A stretch of 64,000 nucleotides of DNA. Source: Apostichopus japonicus. Taxonomy: Eukaryota > Echinodermata > Holothuroidea > Aspidochirotida > Stichopodidae. The stretch spans positions 3,557,984 to 3,621,983 of the forward strand of contig NC_092564.1 in NCBI RefSeq assembly GCF_037975245.1, in the 5' to 3' direction. The notes below the pieces were generated by a model. The model was not told the DNA's origin. It was given only the letters and a program-made list of their open reading frames with translations, and did no database searches. The stretch's first letter is position 1; each line of letters opens with the position of its first letter. Positions 41,301-53,719 of the stretch are shown here, one piece after another. The position numbers and the translations under genes are program-made.

Positions 41301-42592
41301 ATCGCTATGCCAACGATGCCTTGATGTTATAATTTTCATATCATTTACACTTATCAATAGTTCGATATCATTTACTATGTATTCCTTCTTTCAATCCTCA
41401 CCGGACCTTTTTAGTTGTAAACCTTGAATAACATGCATATGCACTGAGACAGCTACTATGCGATATATATCTGTAGAGCAAAGTAATATTGATGGGATGC
41501 ATGGAAGAAAATAAAAATGAGATTTAAGAAGGTACAGGTTTGTAGAAGTGTATCAAATATGTTTCATGTCCTGCATGTCTCAATCCTGTATCACTAACAG
41601 ACGGGGGATTGTAGTTAGTAATGAAAAAGGGATAAATACCTAACAGTACTGCACAAAATCCATATTTTACAAAGGAGAAAGTTCATGGGTTTATGTTTCC
41701 CAGTTTCTGTTATAAAGGCACCATTTCACACTACAGCCAAATGAAATAAACACTTCTTAAAAAGTAGGTACAGTAGTCAATTTTATCTTGTCAATAAATG
41801 GAAAGGTTTTGTGAGCCATGGTTTGTAGGTATGCCTGCCTCTAATATGGGAATGCCCATCATATCATGCCTCACAGATATCACATGTGGTTTATGTATAT
41901 CTCTGCTCTAGTGGGTAGGATAATACTTGTTATGGGCCTGATGTGAACAATATGTAGGATACTTGTGAAGTGTGTTGGATGAAAAGGGTATGGTTCCTTT
42001 GTTTTAAGCTTGCTTCAATCCAAGGACATTTGGAGTAGTTTCCTGTTTTCCTCTAAGAATGGTGAAAGTAACTCCTAGGGTTGATATTTCTTCAAGGTGC
42101 ATTTTTTGTTGATGTTGATACTATGAGATACCATTCCGACGGTTGAAAAAGAAGTCAGCTGTCCGAAAACTCACCTACATTTGTTCAATAAAATTTACAC
42201 CAGGATGGATGGAAGTCATGAAACGATTTGGAAAAGAAATAAGAAATTACTTTTCCTGTATACTCCATAATTAGGATCAACCAAATGTCTGTAAGCCATA
42301 TATAACCTTTTAGTAAGATGTAAAACTAAAATATTCATGTGTGTAAACATGGCATGTCTTGATCAGAAAGACATAAAGTTACAGACCTAACTGAAAATAC
42401 AACTTTAAAGAGAAGCTGTACTGAGTATGAAGCTGAGCAAGAATGCAACTTGTGGTTTTGTTTTCAAAATTTCTTCAGATTGCAATAAATAAAGTTTTCA
42501 AGCAAAAAAGTTATGTTTATATTTTACTTTGTGTGTGTATGTTCTTGCTTGTGATATGCATGTATAAGTAAATGATTTATGATACTTTATAA
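38356..42592 (+). other. TDRKH 3' untranslated region and spacer
   Basis: About 4.2 kb of AT-rich DNA with no supported coding exon. Several AATAAA hexamers occur; the overlapping pair at 42484-42493 could end a long 3' UTR, but nearer ones (for example about 40470) could too. The 117-codon frame at 39157-39510 has no domain and no splice context. Confidence 0.45.
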
Positions 42593-42957
42593 CTGGGGTG
42601 GGCAACCTACGGCCCGCGGGCCACATGCGGCCGGCCAGTGATTGTTTTGCAGCCTGTGAGATGTCTCAAGAAAAAAATCAATATATTTTACATCATCACA
42701 AAAAACGAGCTACCTGTAGCTGCTTAGAATTTATCGGCACTAATGATGCTGTCAGGGAGGCCTATTATCCCCATTAATTATCAACTGTACTGTATTGACA
42801 TGTTTTTGTGAATACAGATTGAGTACACACACCTATTCCTTGAAAGTCCTCGGAATCAAAGGTTTGAAATCAACAGCAGGTCGTTGGTTAGGTGCGTCCC
42901 AGTCAATTTTTCACTCCTTATATCTGGCCCATTCATTCAAAAGGTTGCCCACCCCTG
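42593..42957. mobile_element. hAT-like MITE, 365 bp, with 8-bp duplication
   Basis: Ends CTGGGGTGGGCAACCT and AGGTTGCCCACCCCTG; the left end carries CT where CA is expected. CTTTATAA flanks both sides exactly (42585-42592, 42958-42965). The GGCCCGCGGGCCACATGCGG stretch near the left end is typical of Charlie-like hAT elements. Confidence 0.9.
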
Positions 42958-42965
42958 CTTTATAA

Positions 42966-44099
42966 GGAAGAACACAACTTTGACAAAGGACTTGAAACTC
43001 CCCAAGAATTTTGTTTTAACAATCAGGACCAGTGGACAAGTAAGAGAAATGCATATGATGGTTGTGGAAGATTTCTTTTATTTTCAAAACTTTCATTCAC
43101 ATTAGACAGACATAAAATGAGAAGGTTTCAAGGTGGTACTGTTAGGGGTCTAACTGAGAAAATGAAAGGAATAAATACCAAGGGAGTAAATAACAGCCTT
43201 TGAGATCTTGACAGGAGTAAAGAATGTCCTAACTAACAAAATATTACAGGGACAGGACCACATAATGCAGAAGGATAAAATTATGAGATTCTCAAAGAAA
43301 AATAATAAATAACTAGTAATTGCCAATGGAATAAAAAAAAAAAAATTGCTTACAAAATATTCCAACATTTTGCTACATAAATGGCATTTTTGAAAACTTA
43401 CTACCATGTTAAATATTAACTGAGGTACAGCTCATATAAATAGAAACTCTTCAATCAAATGCTTGTTATTGAACGATGATTGCTTTACCCTGAACAAACG
43501 GATAAGCTCTGAAAAATAAAATACAAACTGACACTTAATTTGCCCTTGTGTATTATACTCTGTTATGGGATACTAAAATGTGTCATCCATGTTCGGGCAA
43601 TCAGTAATGTCTTCGAGCTTTATAATTGACAATCAACCACAGCCAGTGCACATTGTAATTCAGAACCATCTTAAACTGGCTGCCAAGCTTTACATTAATA
43701 CCTATTATGAGAAGCTTTTAATGTCTTTAGTAAAGTATTCATAATGCTTAAAGTACTTCCACCCAAAAGATATGGATAATTTTAACTGAAAAAGTAGATA
43801 TAATTGTTGGAGAGATCATCTATGATGATATCATAAGTAGATGACTTTATTCTCCTCTGCAATTTTCCTTAGTGGGTTTTCTACTCATTCAGGTGCCGTA
43901 GCCAAACCACCTATTATGAAGGGTTTTAAATGTGAAAGCATGCTTTATAGAATGTTCAGTATAGACTTTTGAAGTTTTGGGACTACCACCAAGAATCAGT
44001 CCTCATTTACGATGACTTAACACAGGCCTTTCCATTGATATCAATGCGAGCTGAAATCATAAAGATGCATCCCCATCTGTTAGAACTTCAGTAACTAAT
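42966..44099. other. Spacer and POC5 3' untranslated region
   Basis: No coding exon. On the minus strand AATAAA (plus-strand 43846-43851) lies about 250 nt beyond the POC5 stop and is a plausible poly(A) signal. The overlapping open frames at 42884-43203 begin within the MITE and have no domain. Confidence 0.5.
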
Positions 44100-47000
44100 T
44101 TAGTGGACTACTTTCACAGTCTGCAGTCCAGTAACAGTTGTGGGATTTCTACTGGACCCTTTGGCCCCTCTTGTGTCTGGTCCAGTCTGTCCCATCACCC
44201 CTGGTCTGATATGAATGCCTTGTTGTTGACCCTGACTTGGACGTTGATTTGTGGGATATTTTGATGCAGTAGCATGGCCGACTGTTTGCTGTATGCAAAT
44301 GTAGAAATGACAGAATATTACAACCTTAGTTCAGATTACAACAAAAATGGCAATATATTAACTAATTGAAATTACACACAGATTGGTGACAAATTTCAGA
44401 TGGGTCCCCAAAGATTTTTTTACGTTAAAGTGATACAGAGCACTGGTAGAAATTCATCATAGACGGTACAACTCTATTCAACTTGTCTATTTCTACCGTC
44501 TTTCCAACTGAGCCCCTGCACCTGTTGTTACTCACTTCAAGTATATCTTCCAAATCTATTAATAAATGCTGGTTTGATACAGTAGCTTACTGCAGTTGAA
44601 GATAAAACATGAGACACCAATCAATGAAGAGACACCAAGTAATGAATAATTTGTTGGAAGATAATGAAGTTGAAAGGATAAAAGGTAAAGCCAACAAGTG
44701 GATGATGTCATCGTCATGGTTACCAAAAAATTAGTTGAATCCATGGCTATTCAAGAAACTCTTCAAAGCCGTTGATTTTGTTTCTCACGAAGCTCCAACA
44801 GATCTTGTACGAAGTAGACAGTAGACTGTTTTCAACAGCTATGGTCTATTCCTTTGTTAACCTATTTGTTAACCGTACTGTGGGTAGGTGTTCAGATTTG
44901 ATATGCTCAAGGACAGCTAGCTACCTTACTGCTTTGAATCTTTCTGTGATTGATTTCAATTAAACACATTAAACTAAGCAATTAAGTATATGTAGTATGG
45001 AAGAAATCATATCTGATACAAATGAAGTCAAAGGTGAATAACTCTGCTCAAGAACAGTTCCATTGTTCACATGATACCAACACATGAATTAAAGTCACAA
45101 AAATTGGTTTCTCGGAGAAAACTCGACTAACACCACAAACAATTGTTACCATCTTAAGTTGAACTCCTTGCGTCTTCAGTCTGATGGTACTTGACCATTA
45201 TAGGAAAGATACAGTATCTAAAAACAACACAATTCACTTCCCAATGCAAAATGTAAATTTAAGTTCACTTTCAATGTTTCTGTAGATCTAATTTAAGCCG
45301 ATTTCCCGGCTTGAGCAGAACTGCAATCAAAATATCAACATGGTAAACTACAATAAGTGGATCCACGGCATGTTCAAATTCTAGTCACCCTTAGTTGAAT
45401 TATGTTATTTTAATATCATATGTCTAAAAATGACAGATTAGACATTGGCAGAACAATACAAGTTGAGATTGTACAGAATGATCTCAAGCCAAGTCTCACC
45501 TTCGTGACTGGGTGGTGTCGTTCTACAACAACTGAGCTCATAGGTGGTGCCAAACCTCTGGACGAACCTTGGCTGGCCGTAACTCTGGTCTTAAGTGTTG
45601 GACCAGACCGCAGTGTTGGACCAGACCGCGGTGTTGGACCAGACCGCTGGCTACTGACAGCTGACTTTGACTGTGTGGAATAGATAGAAACGCTGCTACG
45701 TATTAAGTTCATACAGAATCAGTGCGTTGACTATCAAAAAGGTATTTACACCCAAAAATAATGATAATATTGAGGATTTATAAAGTGCAGACAAACCCAC
45801 GAATAATGGTGCTCAAAGCGTATAACAATATTAACATGGTACGTCAATGATAACAGGTCAAACATAGAGACAATCCCTCCACATGGCAGCAGCTAAACAC
45901 CACCTAACTGACAGTTTATCTCACAGGTCCCCATTTATACACCTGGGTGGAGAGAGGCAGTGGAGATAAAGTCCCTTGCACATGGACACAACGTAATGAT
46001 CTGGCCAGGAATCAAACCTGCAGACCTTAGATCACAAGACCACAATGCTCCCTAAAAGCAAACATGACAAAGTTCCAGAATCCATTCTAAACAAAAGACT
46101 GCTAAAGCATCAAGATTCTGTTACCTAAGAGACTGAAATAGAAGCCATCATTGATAAGCCTTCTTTTGTTTCATTCTCTTCTTCACTATGATATAGTACC
46201 TTTCAATATTACTGGCAAAACTCAAACAGCTTGATGATTTCTAAACAGTTCAGCAGAATTTCCAAAAACATACAACAACATACAAAAAACAGGCATTTGA
46301 TATGAACTGAATGAAGTTCTTACCTTGGTCAATGCTGATATTTAAATTATGAAATTATGAAAAAACAATTACCTCTTTTCTAACTGACATATTCAAACTG
46401 GCTGAGGAATTCTTGAGATTCTTAATTCTAAACTCATAAGATAAATAAATACATTTTTGAAGTATCTTTGTTTACCTGTCTGATGCCAGCCTGGCTTCCA
46501 GTATGAGTCTGGGTGACAGTACCTGGGGTCAATGCACTTTGGCTAGTTACAATTCTCTCTGAGGAATGATACTCATCTTGTAAGTCTCTGTGAGGAACAC
46601 TTGATGACATATGGGAACCAGAAGGACCCTGGTAGGTCATACCAGCAGATGAATGTGGCACATTTGTGTCACCCCTAGGAGATGGAGGAGGTCTTCTGTC
46701 CTGCTCAGGATTATCTACAAAGACAAAAGCACTTAATTGATTTGACTTGATTGCTTGTGCTATAGCTACATTTAAAATGTTAGTGAGAAGGTAAAAATTA
46801 CCCCATGAAAGGTAAGTCAAATATCAGAACCCCTTGACACAGGCAAGATTTTTTTGATGTAATGTGCAGTAACAACTTTATTTATGAATTAGGCACATAA
46901 CTTAAAGATGTTGTTGCAACAGTTTTACAAAGACGTAAAAAAAAAAAAAAATGGGCTAATTTGAACCAGCATCTCCTCCTACTGTGCTGGTTTTAGGTCT

Positions 47001-50000
47001 TTCTCTCGGAATTTCCATTTGCCGGACGATTACACAAGTAAATGGTTAGCTGGATGGAAATTGAATGAATAACACTCCAACTTTGACTTCTCTGTTGGCC
47101 GGTGACTTTCAAAATATAAATATAAACCTATGTTTATAATGCAATACCTTCACCGTCATGAAACATTGTCATGGCTTCCATGTTGAGGGCGCAAACACCA
47201 CGCATGAATGCCTTCTTCATAGTCTCCTCGTAATGATCTCTTTCAGCGTGCAACTTGGCGACCTCTGACCTTGAGGCTTCTAAAGCTTCATTCAGCTGAT
47301 GATGAAAGTGAATAGGAAATTGTATCATGCAATTGAGAAGTCTATAACTCTTTCAAAAGGAACCACCTTGGTGATAATTCAGAGTGCAACCTACCCTAAA
47401 TAGTCACACCCTGGACAAGACACCATTCCTAGCCACACCCTGAACAAGACACCCTACCCAGTCACGCCCAAGACAACTCACCCGACCTGGCCACGCCTTA
47501 GACAACACACCCTTCCTGTTAACTCCCTAGACAACTCACCCTTCCTGGTCACGCCATAGACAACACACCTTACCTAGTCACACCCTGAACAAGACACCCA
47601 ACCTAGTCACGACCAAGAAAACTCGCCCGACCCAAATAGAATGTAGTGTATGTATCATAAGTGAGGTCAACATGTAATCCAAGCATTAAAAGTAAAGTTT
47701 GGGCGTTTGAAGGGAAACCCCTTAACTAGACTCAATCAAGTGTCAGTGTGTAACTCAGTATGTCTTCGAACTTCCAAGCGATGGCTATTATTTATGCTGA
47801 CGTCACAAGCAATCTGACTGGCTGAAAACTCCGTAATTGCAAACCTGTTTGGGAAAAAAAAATTCGCGACCTGGCCACGCCTTAGACAACACACCCTTCA
47901 TGTTAACTCCCTAGACAACTCACCCTTCCTGGTGAGTGGTCACACCATAGACAACACACCTTACCCAGTTACACCCTGAACAAGACACCCTACCCAGTCA
48001 TGCCTAAGACAACTCACCCTACCTGGTCACACCCTAGACAACATACCCTTCCTGGCCAAAATACAGTTTAGCAGACTGCATAGTCACACAAAATGCAAAG
48101 TTTGTCTTGAACAAGGAATATACACCCTTAGACTAGTCTACACCCATTGAAAACACAGCAACCAGAATACTGTCTTTTAAAGCAAGCTTGTGTTACTCAA
48201 TTAACTGATGATACTCAAAGACACTTTCTCAGGGTTTTGTATTTGCACTCATAGATCTATACAAACTTCATGTACTTGTACATATGGGTTTGTACACACA
48301 ATACAAGTTTGCTGTAAAGAGTACGGACACCGGTGTTACGGATACAGAAATAAATCCTCAGAAGACTGCTCTCAGCTTCATCAAGCTGGAATAATTTTGG
48401 TCCAATATTTATGCCCAAATCAGTTAACATCCAGATCAAGGGTTACCATTTGCAATAAGCTGTATGACTATATGACTCATCTTGATATTTCACTAGCATC
48501 TAACGCTGATCATTCTCTTTCATATACTGTACATTTAGCTATATACTGTCCAGTCTTGCTGTTAATGCTGTAAAACAGACACTGTGATGCCACTCAGATA
48601 ATATAAGTATATCAATATATATTCTGTGAAATAAAAACTAGGACATTTGATATTTGGCAACCTTAATTTTCAATCGATAGACTGTACACTGTAGCAATTA
48701 AAAGCTGATACTCACCGACGAGACTCTCGCTTCATAATCATTAGTAAGTTTCATGCAGACCTCTTGTGCTTTAGCTTGACAAGCTTTTTCTACCCTCTGC
48801 CTCCATTTAGCTTCTATGATACTATGCCAGCCAGCCCAAACCTTGTTCATCAATCTTCTCTCATGGTGCTTCTTGGCTAACCGTGATGTGAACGCCTGTC
48901 AAATGTAATCAATGTTTGACATCATTCAGACAACACTAAGATACGGATCCAAATTAATAGAGTGACTTTACGTAAACATTTAAACGTGACGGAACAACTT
49001 ATAATCGGCAAGTTACAGCTCAAGTTTTCAAATGCTGACCTTGTAAAGAAGCTGGGTGCATTCATTAGATAATTTGCACAATCATCTCTCTACCCCACTC
49101 TCTAATCTTCTCCCAAAACATTTCTCCTCCTAACATGATACACTCATGGCAAGATAATAAGGTGAAATTAAAAAAAACCCTTAAGTTTGGCAGTTTTAAG
49201 TCTGAGTCTAAAATCACTTTACCTCTCTTTTATCCTCACTGTGGCGTAATTTCCAAGACTCAAAATGTTTTAACATTTCAAATCTCTCCTTCTGTTTTTG
49301 GACTGCTCTTGTGAGGTTAGTAATGACCTGGTCCTTACGCTCCACCGACTGCTCGTATGTATGGATTAATTCCTTAAGGTTTCCTATCTCGTTGTAAAGT
49401 TGGTCCAGTTCTTTATTATGCCTGAAAGAAAAGAAAAACCGAATGGCTGGAGGCCCTCAAAGTTGTGACATCACTGGGCTAACGTTTTGAAGCTACGAAG
49501 GTTCCTTCACCATGTTAGATATGTAAAAGCAACCTGTTGGTCTAGTGGCATGGTTCTCGTTCTGTGCGCTAGAGGTCCCTGGTTCGATTCCCGGACAGGC
49601 CAGGTTAATTTTGTTTTTGTCATTACCAGGTAATATCTCTGCTTTCATTATAAACTAATGAAGTTCACAAACTGATTCCCATTTGATTACTATTTTATAT
49701 ATCATATGAGATAATACACAAATATTGTATCACTTCTGCACTATGTTTGTAACTTTAATACACACTGTAATTATTAACCATTCAAGGTCACAATCAAGTT
49801 GACATTACTGATTAACAGATAATTCTAATTGCAGACCATGTTAGCAAATATTCACGTTGTCATGAATTAATTACATTTTGTCATGTTTTCCATACACTTC
49901 TAGCAGTAATGTTTTATATCTGACTACCTCTTTGTCTTGAAGTGACTGTGTTCCTGTGTATGATTATCTTACCATGAGAGTCATGGCATTTCTCACTTTG

Positions 50001-53000
50001 AAAATCAAAGTCATAAAAAGACTATTATGGTAGAGTACGGAAGTTTTGTGTGTTCCCAAAATTTGTGTATTGTGTTATATACATATGTAGCTGCACTGAT
50101 AGACACTGTAGTTCCTGTGTTCGTTGGTCAATTAAATTGCAACAATTTCTTCAATCTCAATTTTGATCTTCAAAGCCTAAACAAAAACAGCCAAATTCCC
50201 ACAGAAAAACTAAGAAACATCAATTTATGTAATTTGAGACACTTTTGAGTATTATTTCACCCATTTAGCAGAATTATACAGTTAACTCCAACACATGCAC
50301 AAAGCTAGGCAGATTTTTCCTTGCTTCTAGCAGTTTGACTCCTGACCTTACAAGTATAATACATTCTTTTCTGGTGTGATCTGGTCAAACCAATGATGAA
50401 ATCACATAGCTGAAGGATAGAACCAGACCACTGAGCAAAATTAGCAAGATCGTCATCACAAACACCCATACTATCGCTAATTTACAATAATATACCATCG
50501 TACAACCCTTTGCAGATTTTCCAAATAACTGATTCCATTCAGTGCCTTGAAAGTCATCTGAAACTTTGAAAACTATGAAAGTAACAGACCTGTCCTTAAT
50601 AGCGTTGATCTCTTTGCGATGCCTCTCTATCAGAGCTATTTTGGATTGACTGAACTCTGCCTGAGGAATGGAAAACAAGACCATACCATGAAGGATCATT
50701 AAGAGAGCAAAAACTACAAACAATGAAGATATATTTTAAATCCATGAGTGTTGCAATTAGCGCTGTTTCAATCTTTCCTGATCATATGTGGAATATGAAA
50801 GAACTGTTATTAAAGAAGAGAAAGATGGGTCTGAACAAAAATGTAAAAATATGAAATAGCCTTTTCAATAAACAACTTGGAGTAATCATTATAGTACAGT
50901 AGATACTAAACAGATAATAGAACTTATACACATTTTAATGAGAAATCATGTTTTTCAACCTTTATGGGTAACACGTTTTATGCGTGTTCAATTGCTGAAT
51001 GGAGCTTGTAACCTTTCCTTTGTACGTTTTCAGCAAGATTCAGAATTTAACAGTTAATAAAATACTGCACAAAGGATTGAAATCCACCTGTTCCCAGAAA
51101 TTTCCCACTATCTAATGACTCATTCTCTCCCATACACAATTGTTAATACTTTGCACTGTACTTTACATTACAATCACAGTGTTTCTGTATACAGTCAATT
51201 ACACCTAACAACTGACCAAATTAACAAGTGAAATGAAAGGGCCAAAGCTCCAGTACCATGTTATACAAAGAATATAAAGAGACAAAAATTGATACGACTG
51301 CCTGCTTCATGAATTGTTTCAATGTACTGAAGTAAAGGACTGCTGAATTATTTTTTAGTTTTTAAAAGAGATACAGCAAAGAAATGCATTTAACATTAAA
51401 TCTGTGAAAGAACTGATTTAACTTTGTCTTCCAAATAACCATTCAAAAAGCGGTTTCCATGGTGTTGTGTTCTAATGATGACAATTAAATCAAGGATTAA
51501 CGGGATAACAAATGATTTATTAACGATAATAGATAGCCATAATCCAGGTGTAGAATCATAACAATTAGTGCTCTCCCCAACTGATGGCACTATATAGATA
51601 TCACAACACATGGTAACAAGAGAACTCACTTACCAATACATTTCTCTTGAGATCCATACACCAGTTATCTAATTGTGAAGCCATCCTGGCTATATCTGGA
51701 TCTACGACAGGGGACTGGGTGCTACTCTCCGGCGTATCGACAACTGTGCTATCGGAGGACCTATCTGAAAATGTGGGCGTCTCAAATGTTCCTGGAGCAG
51801 AAAATGGTCTTTGAGGGGTTTGTTCAGCTGAAAAAATTAAAGAATTATTATATTACCATCTTTCATCGAGAGACCCCCTAAACTGAGATAATATAGCTCT
51901 GTGCTTGCTGTATACAAATTTATTACTTTCTTTATTCAATAAAATTTCAAATCTATGAATTTTGGGTCAAAGGACAACTTTATGCAAATATATTAGAGCG
52001 CAGTAGATGCTTTTCCTGATAAATGGCAGCTGCATGCACTACTGTAGGTTACAAACTGACTTGTAAACAATTAACGAATGCTGCAGATATGAATTACACT
52101 GGCAGGGAATAATTCTGTGTTTTGCATAGCAATTTGATCTTGTCTTAACTTACATAATAGCAATATGGTTTGATATATTACAAAACCTACTATATTTCTT
52201 CGGATTTGTTTAGCCCTTCACAGTCACATTTGCATAACAATTTACTGTACTGGATAAATTATTCCCTGAGAGGTATTTTATATGTATCCCCCCTTCTCCC
52301 TGGGGGCAACAGTTTCTGAATGCAGAAGTGACATCCACTTCTAAGTGACATTTGAGTTTTTAGCCTAATGCCATCATCTTCAAACTAAGAGAGCTATTTA
52401 GTGTTTACTATATAGCCCTATGTAACCTTGCAACGAAAAGTTACTAGTTTCCAAAGCAAACATGGCAATAGCAGTGCAGCAGTTTCAGTAATCATCTAGG
52501 GGCCATTTTGTGACATAGAATGCCCCAATAGATAATATTCTTAGAGTGAATATAGAAATATTTGCAGTCCTGTAGTAGATACAACTTCCTGTGAACTCTC
52601 CAGTTTAGTTTTGACTCTACACTGATTGATAGCATATAGTTCAGTTACAATGTGCAGGGAAGTGCTTAGGAATATTTGAGTGCCAGGCGGATTTGTGCAG
52701 AAGTGTGATCCATGTCCTGGGTGTCAGGGGTGAGAGTTCCCCTCCCCTCTGGAAATTTTTTGCAAATAAAGTATGCTTACATGGCAAATGTTGCTATCTT
52801 TTTCCTATTCTGGCCCTAAGTTCTGTGTCAAGTATTCACCCCTGTTTTGGTAAATGGTAACATTTGTTAAATTAATCATAAAAAAAGTGCTGGGCAGAAA
52901 TGTTTAAAACAGTGCTTGTGCATTCAGAATTGACAATCGCAGCCGTCTGGAGTGAGCACATCCCTGATTTTGTAATAATAAAGACTGTACCCAAAGGAGG

Positions 53001-53719
53001 AGGATAAGGATGAGCGAGGGGTCTGTGCATCCTCTTAATTGAGGCCTCTGAATCTTCCTGGACATCCTGGCTGGAGATACTGGAGCCTCGTTGTGCTATC
53101 ACACTCTGCTTGCCATCCTCTTTTACACTTTCAATGTCACTTTTCTCTGATTCTGGACATAATAAAAGAAGAAAAATGGGGTGCATATATCATAGATATG
53201 ATTCATAATAAATCTCAATCACTCACAAGGACAATGTCATCAACTTATAAGTTGGAAAAAAGAGTCATTGGAACAGAAAAGTTGAGCTATTGCTACTGTA
53301 GCTAGTGTGTGCCAGTAAATGTAAACTTCCCACTTATTGGCCAGTTTGATTTTTTTTTCTGGAGGGGGGTGGGAGGGGGAGGGAGGGAAGAGTGAGTTCC
53401 ACTTGATCCTGAAGATTTAAGATAAACTACGTAATACTCATGGTTTAAATTTTCAACAATTTCTTAATTAAGTAGGTTTCCTGTACATCATCTTACCTGT
53501 TGATGTATCTTTGTAGGGGAAAGGATCTACAATTTGGGGTTTGATAGGATATGCTGCTGCCTCTGCTAGAGTCTTTGGCAAACTTGAGGGATCAAAATGT
53601 GGTGTAATAACAGCATATTTGAGGAGTTCGTTGTATTCATCTTGCAGAGCTGATGACACAGAACTTCCCGGTGATTCTGAGGGTAACATTGGACTGCTTG
53701 ATTCTTCCAAAGATGACAT
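44100..53719 (-). CDS. POC5: Centrosomal protein POC5
   Basis: Centriole assembly protein that binds centrin through short repeats inside the distal centriole lumen. Minus-strand exons: 53719-53497 (ATG), 53152-52991, 51827-51634, 50660-50590, 49421-49223, 48895-48716, 47295-47148, 46714-46476, 45670-45500, 44288-44100 (TAA). Phases agree, giving 591 residues against about 575 in human. The start MSSLEE and the following SSVSSALQDEYNELLKYAVITP match the family. Centrin-binding-type helices with Trp are seen in LDNWCMDLK, HFESWKLRH and VWAGWHSII. A coiled coil spans the middle exons, followed by the signature MKKAFMRGVCALNMEAMTMF, a Ser/Pro-rich tail, APPMSSVVVERHHPVT and a terminus VKVV. Oddities: three tandem 18-nt coding repeats (RSGPTP/L) at about 45600-45650, and a minisatellite in intron 47296-48715. 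An in-frame ATG at 53776 is rejected by alignment. Confidence 0.95.
45880..46060 (-). mobile_element. tRNA-derived SINE-like copy in a POC5 intron
   Basis: The stretch GGAGATAAAGTCCCTTGCAC, ATGGACACAACGTAATGATC and GGCCAGGAATCAAACCTGCA resembles a SINE module seen in many aquatic animals. Read on the minus strand it gives GGTTTGATTCC, a tRNA B-box. The boundaries are approximate and no target duplication was found. Confidence 0.5.
47396..48060 (-). repeat. Interrupted minisatellite in POC5 intron 47296-48715
   Basis: Two blocks (47396-47640 and 47862-48060) of diverged units of roughly 30-35 bp, with a core like GTCACACCCTAGACAACTCA, are separated by about 220 bp of unrelated DNA. On the POC5 sense strand many units read GGGTGAGTTGTC, which resembles a 5' splice site. 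Unlike the other arrays, it does not touch an exon. Confidence 0.75.
49531..49602 (+). pseudogene. tRNA-Pro-like relic
   Basis: A 72-nt sequence with a good A box (TGGTCTAGTGG) and B box (GGTTCGATTCC), aligning without gaps to animal tRNA-Pro. The acceptor stem has two A-C mismatches, position 33 is C instead of U, and the anticodon position reads TGT, so it should not work as a tRNA. It is antisense inside a POC5 intron. It could be a dead tRNA or the head of a SINE. Confidence 0.7.

Noticed and set aside
48208-48573. 121-codon plus-strand frame in a POC5 intron
   Set aside because: Antisense to the intron, no homology recognised, no splice or start context.
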